In this document: in pieces, positions 45,440 through 56,225 of the stretch
How positions within the stretch are numbered: the first letter of the stretch is position 1
How the letters are laid out: each line of letters begins with the position of its first letter
From: Larix kaempferi
Lineage: Eukaryota; Streptophyta; Pinopsida; Pinales; Pinaceae
Reading direction: 5' to 3'
NCBI GenBank assembly: GCA_027924585.1
Contig: BSBM01000190.1
Location: 1,488,001 to 1,552,000 of the forward strand
Length of the DNA stretch: 64,000 bases
Notes under the pieces: generated by a model
Told to the model about the DNA's origin: nothing
Databases searched by the model: none
The model's input: the letters and a program-made list of their open reading frames with translations, nothing else
Program-made: the position numbers and the translations under genes

Positions 45440-46445
45440 TGATAAGCTTAATGATCGCCATGGGTGATGTGGATCTCAACCTTTGCTACAAGGTTGAATA
45501 TGGTTTCTATACACAGATGACATGGATGCAAGAAGGAACTCACCACAGAGTTCAACTGATATTGAGGCTCATATAAGTAGACCCATCTAGCGAGAGATGG
45601 CACAGATAGATGGCTACAGAAATGAAAATGAAAGATCTTATATTGATGCATTACTTCCTAGTTTTGGAAGTATGGAAAGGCTCAGAAGGAATATTTCTCA
45701 ACCAGGGAAAGTATGCCGAGAAATATTAAAAGGACTTGATATGTTGGAATGGCCACTCTCATGGATTCCAAATTGAAGCTGTTAGTGGATGACTCATCAG
45801 AGTTAGTGTATATAACTCTATACAGACAAATTATTGGGTCATTGATGTATCTAACAAATACTAGGTCAAATATATGCTTTGCTGTGAACACCTTTAGTCA
45901 GTATCTAGTGGAAACAAGATGTGTTCACCTGATAGTTGCAAAGCATGTGATGAGGTACCTAAAGGATACGATAGACTTTGATCCATGCTATCTTGGAGAT
46001 CATGACTTCAGATGGCTACATAGATGTTGATTGAGCAGAAAGTGTATCAGACAGGAAGAGCACATCGAGAAGATGTTATTGTCTGGGATCAACCATGATC
46101 TTGTGGTTTAGCAGGAAGCAGTCTAGTGTGGCTTTCAGCACAAGCGGAATATATGGCTGCTTGCTCTGCTAGTTGTGAAGAAGTATGGCTTCAGGATTGT
46201 TTGACTTAGAGATAGACCCAACTGTGATCCTATGTGACAAACAGAGTTGTATCAAGATGGTAGAGAATCCAGTGTTCCATGATAAGTCAAAGCACATAGA
46301 GATCTGACAATATATGGTGCAAAAAGGAACTATAAAGTTTGAATTTGTAACAAGTTACCGATGTACTAACCAAACCTCTACCTCAAGAAAAGTTTGAGCA
46401 TTTCCGAGACAAGCTTGGTGTAGTTCAAAAGGACTCTCCTCGAAA
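45440..46445 (+). pseudogene. C1 reverse transcriptase/RNase H remnant
   Basis: RT text begins near 45470 (NLCYKVEYGFY), and the catalytic box is corrupted: LI, a stop, VDP in place of LLYVDD. The tail KDLILMHYFLVLEVW and NQGKYAEKY then follow. RNase H continues at 45749-46030 with IGSLMYLTNTRSNICFAVNT and VAKHVMRYLKDTID, followed in shifted frames by SRKCIRQEEHIEKM and a KxHRDL tail, to about 46440. There are many stops and frameshifts. Compared with C2, all of RT upstream of the active site is missing. Confidence 0.82.
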
Positions 46446-46479
46446 GGGGGAGTGATATGATAGATGAAGATATCTTTGG

Positions 46480-46800
46480 GTACTGGTATCGATGTGGATA
46501 CCTATATTGATGATGAGATTGCTTATCTCTATGTTATGTTTGCTTGTATTGATGAGGATACTTGCATCTATGTTTTGTTTGCTTGTATTGATAAGGATAC
46601 TTGCATCTATGTTATGTTTGCTTGTATTGATGAGAATACTTGCATATGTATACTTGTATTGATGAGGATACTTGTATTGATGATGTGTATACTTGTATTG
46701 ATGAGGATGCTTGTATTAATGAGAATACTTGCATATGTATACTTGTATTGATGAGGATACTTGTATTGATGATGTGATACCTGTATTGATGAGGATACTA
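46480..46800. repeat. C1 trailer array A: short GAT-rich units
   Basis: Units of 18 bp and longer built on cttgtattgatgaggata are repeated about a dozen times with variants (ttgcatctatgttatgtttg in the first copies). Frames running through it (46464-46751 plus, 46607-46888 minus) are low-complexity and not genes. Confidence 0.88.
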
Positions 46801-46875
46801 TATCGATGATGTGCCTACATGTTTCAATGATAAGGTTGAAGATGAAGTTTCCTGATCCGACGATGAGGTTGATGG

Positions 46876-47280
46876 AGGATTGTATCATCCTTGGACTTCA
46901 GTCCTAAAGTGATCTGTAGATAGATGTCTTCGAGAATGCAGTTCCTAGTGAATGATGAGGATTGTATCATCCCTGGACTTCAGTCCTAAAGTGATCCGTA
47001 GACAGATGTCTCCGAGAATATGGTCCTTAGTGGACGTATATAGGACTGCATCGTCCCTGAGCGTTTGGTTCAAAATGTACATGACAGGATTGCATCATCC
47101 TTGGACTTATGTCCTAAAGTGATAGGGATTGATCATCCCGTAAGTGGATCAGGATTGCATCATCCTTGGACTTATGTCCTACAATGATAGGGATTGATCA
47201 TCCTGTAAGTGGATCAGGATTTCATCATCCTTGGACTTAATTCCTAAAGTGATAAGGACTAATCATCCTGTAAGTAGATT
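46876..47280. repeat. C1 trailer array B1: 64-110 bp units
   Basis: Two units of about 110 bp start ggattgtatcatcc(t/c)tgg (46876 and 46959). They are followed by three units of about 64 bp with ggattgcatcatccttgg and gggattgatcatcc. All share a palindrome-like core in which gattgcatcatcc is answered by gattgatcatcc. Confidence 0.85.
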
Positions 47281-47850
47281 GGGATTGCATCGTCCCTAGA
47301 CATGGTGAGGTGTCTTAAAGTGATAAGGACTAATCATCCTGTAAATAGATTGGGATTGCATCGTCCCTAGACATGGTGAGGTGTCTTAAAGTGATAAGGA
47401 CTAATCATCCTGTAAGTAGATTGGGATTGCATCGTCCTTAGACATGGTGAGGTGTCTTAAAGTGATAAGGACTAATAATCCTGTAAATAGATTGGGATTG
47501 CATCGTCCCTAGACATGGTGAGGTGTCTTAAAGTGATAAGGACTAATCATCATGTAAGTAGATTGGGATTGCATCGTCCCTAGACATGGTGAGGTGTCTT
47601 AAAGTGATAAGGACTAATCATCCTGTAAGTAGATTGGGATTGCATCGTCCCTAGACATGGTGAGGTGTCTTAAAGTGATAAGGACTAATCATCCTGTAAG
47701 TAGATTGGGATTGCATCATCCCTAGACATGGTGAGGTGTCTTAAAGTGATAAGGACTAATCATCCTGTAATAGATTGGGATTGCATCGTCCCTAGACATG
47801 GTGAGGTGTCTTAAAGTGAGAAGGATTGATCATCCTGTAAGTTGATCTAG
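47281..47850. repeat. C1 trailer array B2: 71-bp repeat, eight copies
   Basis: The unit begins gggattgcatcgtcccta and includes acatggtgaggtgtctta and ggactaatcatcctgtaa. Copies start at 47281, 47352, 47423, 47494, 47565, 47636, 47707 and 47777 (the last spacing is 70). Differences among copies are few, indicating recent expansion or homogenisation. Diverged relatives continue to about 47990. Confidence 0.95.
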
Positions 47851-48039
47851 ATTGCATTGTCCATAGACATGAGAGATGTCTTAAAGTGAGAGGGATTGAT
47901 CATCCCGTAAGTGGATCAGGATTGTATCATCCTTGGACCTATGTCCTAAAGTGAGAGGGATTGATCATCCCGTAATTGGATCATGTGTATTGCAGGATAT
48001 CCTGCTATTGTACTGATGATCAAGTGGATCCAGTTGATG

Positions 48040-48142
48040 ACGATGTTGATGATCGTGTGATGAAGATGCTGATGATCGTGTGATGACGATGCTGATGATC
48101 GTGTGATGACGATGTTGATGATCGTGTGATGATGATGTAGTT
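48040..48142. repeat. C1 trailer array C: 23-bp repeat, four copies
   Basis: The core gatcgtgtgatga starts at 48051, 48074, 48097 and 48120, giving exact 23-bp spacing. Confidence 0.93.
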
Positions 48143-48327
48143 GTTCGAGTGCTGCAGAAGATAAAGACTCAGTACTGAAGATGTTAATGTTCCAGTATTG
48201 AAGATGTTCCAGTAATTGCTTGAGTTACTGTTGATGTTGAGAAAGCTTCCAATGATTTATAGATGTATCATGTATGATGTTGATGACTCCTTGCTCGTGC
48301 AGATGTTGTTATAATATCCTTCTCATT

Positions 48328-48336
48328 AAGGGGGAG
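48328..48336 (+). promoter_or_regulatory. C1 polypurine tract
   Basis: AAGGGGGAG abuts the 3' LTR start TGTTGAG. It is a standard plus-strand primer. Confidence 0.9.
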
Positions 48337-48899
48337 TGTTGAGATATTGTAACTTCAAAGAATATTATATTTGTACTTTATTATCCGGAGATGTTTATTC
48401 CTCTGTCGGAATTTGGTAACTTGGGTTATTAGACTTCCCTAGTGGGGGTCGGCCCTGTATGTGTTATGTGGGTCAAAGGGCTGTTAGACCACCCTAGTGG
48501 GGTCGGCCCAGTCAGTTGTAGTGGGGTGTTTAACCCAGTGGTAAAGTTGCGGCCGACCCAATTAATATAAAGTACAAGTCGTAGATGTGTATATATAGAG
48601 GAGGTGTGTTCCTCATTTGACACACTTCCCTCACTTGAAATGTAGCACACTTGTGAGAGAGAGGTCTGCTATGGAGGAGGAGGAGATCATGTCTTTGGTT
48701 TGCATCTTTGTATATTGCTGGTCATCTATATTGAGGAAGCTTTGCTGGGTTTTCTACCCCATGAGGGTTTCCCAGGATAAATCTGTGTCTCTTGTGTTTA
48801 TGCTGTGCTTGTTGTTTCTTCAATGATCCTGTATATGCTATTATGGTGAAATGAAATGTAATGCTGATATTTTCTGTCTTAGCATATTGAATCTTAACA
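48337..48899 (+). repeat. C1 3' LTR (563 bp)
   Basis: This is a near-identical copy of 42142-42714 with small indels. It ends CTTAACA and is followed by the TCTCC duplication. Confidence 0.93.
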
Positions 48900-48904
48900 T
48901 CTCC

Positions 48905-50552
48905 TACTATTCCCAACATACACTTCCTTCGATCCATTCGGTGCTTCCTCTTCTTTGTAATCCCGATCTGCATGGACAAGCTCGATGGTCTCTTTTCTGC
49001 AAAATCTGACATCCCTGGTTGGTTCTAGTATTTTATCATGAGATATAAGATGAATTTGATATTTTATTTTTATGTTTAACAATATACCTCAACCTCCAAC
49101 CTATAAGTAAGGGTGAGATAATCACAATAGATCATGAAGAGTCTCAAGTGTAATTGGTTCATAAAGAGCAACCATGGCATTAGAAGGATTTGAACTTAAG
49201 TGGCAAGGATAACAATTCTTCCTCTCAACTACTTGAATTAGACCCAATTGTCACAACAATTATGTGCCTCTTCATGTCATACTAGAACTAGGTGAAGATT
49301 TAAATTTTATTTTATAATTATAATATGAAAACATATGATATCATTTTCATCAACTTCATCATGTTCATGTCATTTTTCAATTAGATGAACTTTTAAAATT
49401 TATGAGGTTTTCAAAACAATGAAAATAAAGGATATCATTGTCATCATGTTCTTATCGATGTCCAAAATGCAAGACTTGTAATAGGAAGAGGCAGAGCATA
49501 CTAAGGACATTGTGGATGTGCTACTCCAGATGACCACTGAGAACAATCATATAATGGGAGATACCAAATCGACACGGGGAACAATTAAGTCAATTATGCT
49601 TGTATGTCGCTAGGGCTACCAATATTTTATTTCTCAGGCATCTATTTATTTTAAGTCAATATTAGATTAGTTTTTAGACTTCAATTGACAAGATAATTTG
49701 TTTTCCTATAGGATATGTTCGCCACTAGAATGGATACGTCACCATGGACATGGACACCTTTTCAATAGGATGTCAAATCTCAATAAAACTACACATAATA
49801 AAGTAGGTGAAATAACGGATGACGTATAGGAGATGGAGGCTTTATAGGAGATTTATCAAAGACTGGATCAAAGGATAACTACCTCATCTTTCCTGGGCCA
49901 ATGACTTGTTAACACCGCATGTATGAGTTGTCATAAATGAGGATATGTTTGATTACCGGTCATACATGAGGAACACTCACATGTATGAGCTGATATGGAG
50001 TAGGACATGTAACAAGATGAAACAAACTGACACCAGGATGGCCGACACATGAGGCAAGGTGAACTACAGAATGGCCGACACAGGCTGTATCCTTGAACAG
50101 TAAGCACGAAACAAAGTGACTTAGGTAGTTTTCAACATGAAGGGGAAAATGATATAAGTCTATGATGTAGGAGACATAACAGACCCTCCATATGGTTGGA
50201 AGAATAACCAACCGGGGGAGTACAAACTCAGAGATCAGGTTCACCCTAAGGCCAAAACTAAAACCCAACTGACATGAAAGACTCAAGTAGGTGTTGTGTT
50301 CAAGGACATGACTGACGTAACTGCCTTTGAAACTGAAAAAGATGTGATATACCCTTCTTATCCCTTATTCTTTTTAGATAAAAGAATACCTTTCTTGTTA
50401 TTTTAATGAGTCCAAGAAAGAATGAAAACTCAATAGATCCAACCATGTAAAGAGTTTAATGAGCCCATGGGAGGAAGACTCGGGACTTTCTTCATTGTTT
50501 ATAGAGTTCGAAGAAGAGATAGAAGAATACTATATAGTACTAATCTTTGAAT
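48905..50552. other. Intergenic DNA, no gene recognised
   Basis: Frames here are short, and the largest (49960-50286 minus, 108 codons) has no recognisable motif. No LTR ends or arrays were seen. Confidence 0.45.
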
Positions 50553-50825
50553 TTTAATATTGAGCCGAGATCTATTCTTGCTCGTCGATGCTTTCTTATT
50601 TAAGGAGTAAAAAAAACTTAAATAATCCTCCATACACCCCCCCCCCCCGTGGATTTTAATATCAAGCCCGGGTTGATATATGCTCGTCGTTGTTTTCTTG
50701 TTTATAGAGTCTGAAAAAACTTAAACAATCCTCTATACATCCTCTCGTGGATTTCACATCGAGACCGAGCAGATGAGTGCTCGCTGGTGTTTTCATGTTT
50801 TGAGAGCCTAAAAACCCTAAAGAAG
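50553..50825. repeat. Degenerate tandem repeat of about 105 bp, three copies, with C12 run
   Basis: Three diverged units contain a gattt(t/c)a opening, a gctcg(t/c) core, a cttatttaaggag-like or cttgtttatagag segment and aatcctc(c/t)ataca. The junction of the first two holds a run of 12 C (50637-50648), where sequencing could be unreliable. Confidence 0.7.
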
Positions 50826-51276
50826 GCTCCAAAAGGTCCTTTTTTCGTAAAGTTAGTCTCCTCCCCCGAAAAAGTGTAAAAAAATGGAAGAAGAACTCTT
50901 CTAGCCACGGATGACTAGAGTATTCCTTTTTTCTAAGTAATCCGCAAAATTCCGGAAAATGGTTAAACTTATACTTAAGCAGATGAGCCTTCAATTCCTT
51001 TAACGAGCTTGAAGAGGACAAATCTGCTCGACAATCTTGTTTAGTTTTTAAATAGTCAAAACAAGAGCTTAAAACGACTTAAAAGACAGCGACTAGGATC
51101 ATATGTTCATGACTTGCCAAAGAATAGGATCTCAACAATCGCATTAGTAAATATCGACAGAGTTCCGAAATGACAAAATAATGACAATATGATACTAGAA
51201 ACGTAAAAAATGGGGAAAAACTAACTATACAAAAATATACAGCTAAAAATACATGAAAAAGCACAATAGCACTTCT
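50826..51276. other. AT-rich stretch beyond the gypsy gag-protease frame
   Basis: In the element downstream (minus strand) the coding sequence stops at 51277 and RT would be expected here. I find no RT motif on either strand. Minus frames such as 50662-51021 are Leu/Phe/Ser-rich without recognisable features. Confidence 0.5.
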
Positions 51277-52365
51277 TCAAGTAGGGTCAATGCCTGGGAT
51301 CTCATCATGAGATCGGGCAAAGATGTCACAAAAATCATTAAACAGATTGGTGTACGGAATGATCTCATCAAGATAACAGTCTGCTCCAATAAAGATGTTT
51401 TCGGTGACCCCAGGTTCAGTGGAAATGTTGATTGGGATGGTTCTCGTTGTACTCGTCTCATTCCCTTCGGCAAAAACAGCTTGTGAAGTGGAAGGGATAA
51501 AGGACCAATCATCATTCTCGCTGGGTCTCGGAAAGAACTCACCTCTCTCAATCAAGTCTAGAACGGGAAGTAGATAGGACCTACGGTGTAAATGTTCCCA
51601 AGGGTGTCTCAGGCCTATCATAGCTTCAAAAAATGTTTCGTCGGAAGGAAAAAACGTGTCTAAACTATCAGGAGAGAGGGTAGAGTCCGTTGACCGTGCA
51701 GGAGTAGGGTCCATATCCGACTCGGCAGAGACTGGCGAAGTCATGATATGTTCCATTATAGCAGGTTGTGCTTCCATGTATGCTACTTCCGCAATGGATA
51801 AGGGCACTGATGGTTTTGATACAGTAGGAAGGATCCACTTATCAGTCCTTAAACCGACCATGAAAGTTTCAGTAGATGTAGCTTCATTAGAAGGCATGAA
51901 AAGAATGGGAGCGGGTAGGTCAAAAGTGCCCATTAATGACCCATAAAGCCCCGCTCCTAAACTCTCGCTTGCTGGGGCAGATTGATCAACTAAAGGAATT
52001 GTGGATTCCGATGAAGTCTGGTTGTTTCGCTGAAAGAACGAAAGTTGATCAACCGTGATGATCTTTCCTTCATGAGGGAACATTACAACTCGGAAAACTG
52101 TCGATGGAATAGCTCGCATGGCATATGTCCAACTCTTGCCTAACAACATATTGTAATCAAGCAGGGCATCTAGAACTTCAACCTCTACAGCAGCTTTCTT
52201 ATCGGCAAGTGTGACATCAAATGATGGCAAGACTCCGTGTGGATGGAAGGTTCTTCCATCAAATGCAGTAAGCAGTGTGTTAGAGGGGGCTAACTCGGGA
52301 GAACCCAAGGCTTTCCAACAATAAATTGACATTATGCACATAGACACACCCTCATCTACGATAGC
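51277..52365 (-). pseudogene. G3 protease-like domain and pre-RT linker
   Basis: A long open frame of 356 codons (51277-52347) with a stop just before it. Text includes AIVDEGVSMCIMSIYCWKAL (retropepsin-like site with D-E-G in place of D-S/T-G), LLTAFDGRTFHPHGVLPSF, ALLDYNMLLGKSWTYAM and VVMFPHEGKIITVDQLSF. A long acidic, Ser/Pro-rich linker leads to NIFIGADCYLDEIIPYTNLF and ends at GIDPT. This order is known from an abundant plant gypsy group whose polyprotein continues directly into RT. Here it terminates. The frame is surprisingly clean for an old element. Confidence 0.75.
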
Positions 52366-53067
52366 TCATCCAATGGTCATAGGACCATGAACTACTTCTA
52401 TCTGAAGAGCAACGTGATATGGAAACCAGTATTTGATATCAAACATATCAAAACGCGCAATCATGTTGGATGATTCCATACTTCTAATCGCTGCCAGAAG
52501 TGCATTTCGTTGTAATGGAAAACTTTGCAAAACTTCTAAGGTGGATATAGCACAAGGGGTCTGGGCTAGATCTTCAACCACATTGTAGTTGGCAGTAGCC
52601 CGTGAGTTGGGATTGTGCGAAGCCTATTTCAAGACACCTTTCGAGATCTTGGGCAGTGAATCCACTGGTATGTGGAGAGGAGTGGAAGATTCAGGAATAT
52701 CTTTATCCTTATTCTGCGAATCTGGGGTATAATTTCTTGCCCGCGTTTGTAAAAGAGTGTCCAAGTTAACCATATTAATAAAAGTTTGATCAACTGAAGC
52801 ATGGGTGGTGCCCCCAGCATTGGAGGTGCCAGAAGCTGAGCCCTGCCCTTTGGGAAATGGATCTTTAAGGACAACAGGTTTCTTTTCTTGAAGCAGCTTC
52901 TGGGCTTCTTCGATTAGAGGGCATTGATGAGTGAGGTGGTCCTGCTTGCAAAGCTTGCAAGGGAACTTAACCTTCTTCTTTTCTCTGTTAGCCTCCTCGG
53001 CATTTTCTTTGTTTTTGGGCTTTTTTTGGTTCCCCTCTCCTTTCTTGCCCTTCTTTTTGTTGTTGGG
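52366..53067 (-). pseudogene. G3 nucleocapsid and gag-protease connector
   Basis: After the gag stop (53068-53070) the same product continues with a Lys-rich stretch (KKKGKKGEGNQKKPKNKE) and a knuckle CKLCKQDHLTHQC, spaced C-x2-C-x3-H-x4-C. A Ser/Thr-rich linker and a frame of 71 codons at 52366-52581 (ALLAAIRSMESSN, HVALQIEVVHGPMTIG) follow. Stops at 53068, 52626 and 52363 interrupt it. Confidence 0.65.
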
Positions 53068-54236
53068 CTACCGAGGGCCCTTTTGATTAGTCTGAACCTG
53101 ATATACAGATTCAGTAGTAGAAGGAGAGGTTGTGACGGAATTCACTTTTGTAGTCGATTGTTTGACCAATAAGGCATGAACCTGTTTAGTCAATGCTTCG
53201 AAAGCTAAAGAATCAACTGAACCTACAATGCCATCAGCATGTGGTCTAGGTTTCATTCCAGCAAGATCAGTGTTTGATCGTGGTGCGTCAGGTATGATCT
53301 TGTAAAGGAGCCCAGACTGATCATAAACCAAGTCTAGTTGTTGGGTCCTTAAAATGGCTTCTTCTTCCAATGACACCCCAGAAGTAGCTACTTCGTTATA
53401 AATATAAGGAAGGAGTGATTTCAGATGCCATTCTAATAGGAATTCTGGGGGAATATTGGCCTTAATGAGCTTCTTCTGTCTTCGCCACTCTTGAATATGA
53501 TCAGATATATGAGTGGCCTTGTTTTGTCTGAAGGTAGACAAAAGGTCTATCCTAGCATCGTACCAAACAGGAAGCTGGAAGTGGTTCAGAAAAACCGTCG
53601 CGAGATCCCGAAAATTAAAAAAAGTGGCTGCAAGTAACTCAATGTACCATTTGGATGTAGCACCGGTCAAGGTTCTTTGAAAAATTCTCAACCTAATGGA
53701 ATCTTCGTTCAACGAGTTCGAAGAACACCAGAGATGAAAAGTGGTGACATGATCACCAGGATCCTCACCAGTTTTACCTTTGAATTTTGGAATGTCTGAA
53801 GGCATCTTAGTGGGAACTGGTGGCCATGTAATGCTATGGCACACCGGATCGTTCGTTAACTTGGAAAGATCTAGCAAATTCAGAGTTGCCAGAAATGGTA
53901 AACGAGGTCTATAAGATGGCATTTGATAAGTTGGAGCCATGAAGGGGAAACCTCCCATAGTTTGGCCCATAAACTGCTGGTTAGGGTTTCCCCCAGCCAT
54001 TTGCTGGTAGGGGTTTCCCCCATCCATCTGCTGGTATGGGTTGCCACCAGCCATTTGTTGCTGTGTGAAAGTGTTGTTGAAATTCCCCCACCCAAATGAA
54101 AGTGGGTTGGCACCCTGTGTGTTTTTCCATCAGACTCTACGTCTGTATGTGCTTCCTGCACATTTTCTCCTAGAACATATTCCTCCTGCTTGTAAGGATG
54201 TTCGTAAGGGTCCTGGGCATCATCAAAAGTCACCAT
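53068..54236 (-). pseudogene. G3 Gag
   Basis: The start ATG at 54236 (MVTFDDAQDPYEHPYKQEEY) leads in after a frameshift near 54120 to a 328-codon frame (53068-54054). It opens with three copies of a ten-residue repeat (MAGGNPYQQM type) and contains the capsid core: IPKFKGKTGEDPGDHV, LTGATSKWYIELL, DLATVFLNHF and SDHIQEWRRQKKLI. These are Retrotrans_gag features. It differs from E1/E2 Gag in sequence and has one knuckle instead of five. Confidence 0.85.
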
Positions 54237-54485
54237 CTTTACTTATCTACACGCGGCCTTTCAGGACAACTCAACTTACCGTTGTTGCTGTTGTCACTGT
54301 GCATAACAGAAACATCTATTAGACATTACAAGCATACAATAAATCTTATACATCCATTCAAATCTGGAATTCATTGGACAATCAATCAATTAATACACAT
54401 TCATCCAAAACCTGCGTCATGGATGCATTATTTGCATATAAATATTTCCATGGCTCGGCCCAATAGCTCCAGTGTTGTAACAGAA

Positions 54486-54497
54486 GCTCTGATACCA
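54486..54497 (-). promoter_or_regulatory. G3 primer-binding site (tRNA-iMet)
   Basis: The minus strand reads TGGTATCAGAGC, three bases after the LTR end CTACA. This initiator-Met site fixes the orientation and inner edge of the LTR. Confidence 0.9.
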
Positions 54498-54599
54498 CTC
54501 TGTAGCATTCCCCAGATCACCTCGGTGTCCTTCAGAGGCAATGGAAGACTCTGATACTTTTTTTTCTTCGAAATGCTTCCATTCACGCCTTTCCGCAAT

Positions 54600-54830
54600 T
54601 TGCATCACCGGATCCACAATTCGCAACTCTCTTGGATCCGTAATATGCAATCCGCAACTCTCTTGGATCCGTAATCCACAATCTGCATCTCTCTTGGTTC
54701 CGCAATCCGCAACTCTCTTGGTTCCGCAATCCACAAGTTGCCTCGGATCCGCAATCCGCAATACGCAAGTTGCCTCGGATCTGCAATCTGCAATTCGTCC
54801 TTCCGCAATCCGCAATCTGCATTGCATGAT
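54600..54830. repeat. Heptamer-based array (atccgca / gcaatcc) in G3 LTR
   Basis: About 230 bp are dominated by ccgcaatc-type words; higher-order units of roughly 30-40 bp carry ctctcttggatccgtaat or ttgcctcggatcc. The array keeps frames open on both strands, which explains the repetitive open frames seen there; none is a gene. Confidence 0.85.
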
Positions 54831-54933
54831 TCGAAAAATAGATCGTCGAGCTTATCTCTCCAATACCCTTCTGCAATCTGCAATCCACATTGCGGAACTC
54901 GGGATAACGGAAGTCTAATTAATCCATCAACTA

Positions 54934-55190
54934 CCTTTCCGCAATCCGCAATTGCAGAAATCTAGTTGCGTAAGTCCAACTTTGATTTACCGGAAAACTA
55001 CTCTTTCCACAATCCGCAATCCTCATTGTGGAAGTCGGAATTGCGGAAGTCCAAACTTGACTTTTCGAAAAAACTCTCCTTTCCGCAATCTGCAATCTGC
55101 ATTGCAGAAGTCGGAATTGTAGAATTCCAATATTGACTTTCCGAAAAACTTTCCTTTCCGCAATCCACAATCCGCATTGCGGATGTGGAA
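54934..55190. repeat. 75-bp tandem repeat with hairpins, about 3.5 copies
   Basis: Units starting ctttccgcaatc at 54935, about 55003, 55078 and 55153 contain a self-complementary stretch such as ctgcattgcag or ccgcattgcgg, then gaagtcggaattg. Each unit could fold as a small hairpin. Confidence 0.85.
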
Positions 55191-55944
55191 ATGTGGAACC
55201 TCCTTCTCTACATCTGCAAACTTCACAGACTTGTTTCTCCCTCTTCCTTGAGCCAAATGAGGCAAGTCTAGTACCCTTGGAAATATCTTGGAGAGCTCTT
55301 TCCACTGGTATAACTCTCTCATCCATCTAAGGATTATAACCTTGCCATTATCTCAGCTGAATATTCCATCATAACTTCACTTTTCCATGCCTTAGAACTT
55401 CATAAAACTCTATCTATCTTTTCCCATGACCTTCCTCCTTCACCTAATCCACAGGGAGGTTCTGAAACACATAAGGGTATCCCCCTCCCTTCCCATAGAT
55501 CATTTGTAGTCACACCACTCATTCATAGGGTTAATCAAACATATCACAACATGTAAGGTGCACAAAGTTAACTCTAAAAATCATATCTATCACATGCAAG
55601 ACTTATAATTTATTAAACTCGTGCAATACAATGATATACATAATAATACTCATCCTCCTACTCAGGTTCACATATGATCTTCCTATCAATCAAATTGATA
55701 CACACATACTTTCAATAACTAAACATAAACAACCATATTATAACAATGGAACATCATCATTCATCATAACAAGGAAGTACTTATCTTTTAACTTTCTGAA
55801 GCTGCCAAGCAACTGGATAAGTGAGATCAATGTTCCACCCAACCTTAGATCTCTGTCCATCCTATACTCTTTGAGCTAAGAGATCACCCCCGACCTGGGC
55901 TTTGTATCCACTAAGGAGGGCTATCATGTTCTCTCACAGTCAAG

Positions 55945-56225
55945 GTTCCATCCCAATGTTAAGTCAATCTACAGTTGGGTTTATCAAGCATCCAGGGAAT
56001 CTACCCATGCTAAGCCAACCTACAGTGGGTTTATCAAGCATATAGGGATATACTGGTCATGTTAATCCAACTTCTAGTTGGGTTTATCAAGCATACCAAA
56101 CAACACAGTCATGCCAAGCCAGCATACAGTTGGGTTTATCAAGCATATCAGGCAGGTTGATCATGCTAAGCCAACCTGCTGTGGGTTTATCAAGCATACA
56201 GGGATAACAAGGAAGGCATTGCTAA
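55945..56225. repeat. 50-53 bp repeat, five copies, in G3 LTR
   Basis: The phrase gggtttatcaagcat occurs at 55977, 56027, 56080, 56132 and 56183, each preceded by a variant of taagccaacctacag. A sixth, more distant gggtttatcaaga lies at 56419. Confidence 0.92.

Larger units (their letters stand above)
42142..48899 (+). mobile_element. Complete non-autonomous copia element (C1)
   Basis: It is bounded by LTRs at 42142-42714 and 48337-48899 with perfect 5-bp duplications (TCTCC at 42137-42141 and 48900-48904). It has an initiator-Met primer site, a long non-coding leader, a broken RT-RNase H segment, a repeat-rich trailer of about 1.9 kb and a polypurine tract. Gag, protease and integrase are absent. 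LTRs are very similar by eye, so insertion is relatively recent even though its coding remnant is ruined; it must have moved using enzymes of a relative such as C2 at 59.5-64 kb. Confidence 0.93.

Noticed and set aside
46464-46888. Cys/Ile/Asp-rich frames on both strands
   Set aside because: They are translations of the short GAT-rich array in the C1 trailer.
46876-47990. Regularly spaced near-identical units suggesting a CRISPR-like array
   Set aside because: The units are directly adjacent with no unique spacers, the length is 64-110 bp, and the array sits inside a plant copia element; it is a minisatellite.
51253-51946. Plus-strand frames opposite the G3 protease region
   Set aside because: The minus-strand frame of 356 codons has recognisable gypsy text, so the plus-strand frames are shadows.
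54541-54918. Several long overlapping frames on both strands
   Set aside because: They arise from a stop-poor heptamer array in an LTR, are repetitive in all frames and have no recognisable domain.
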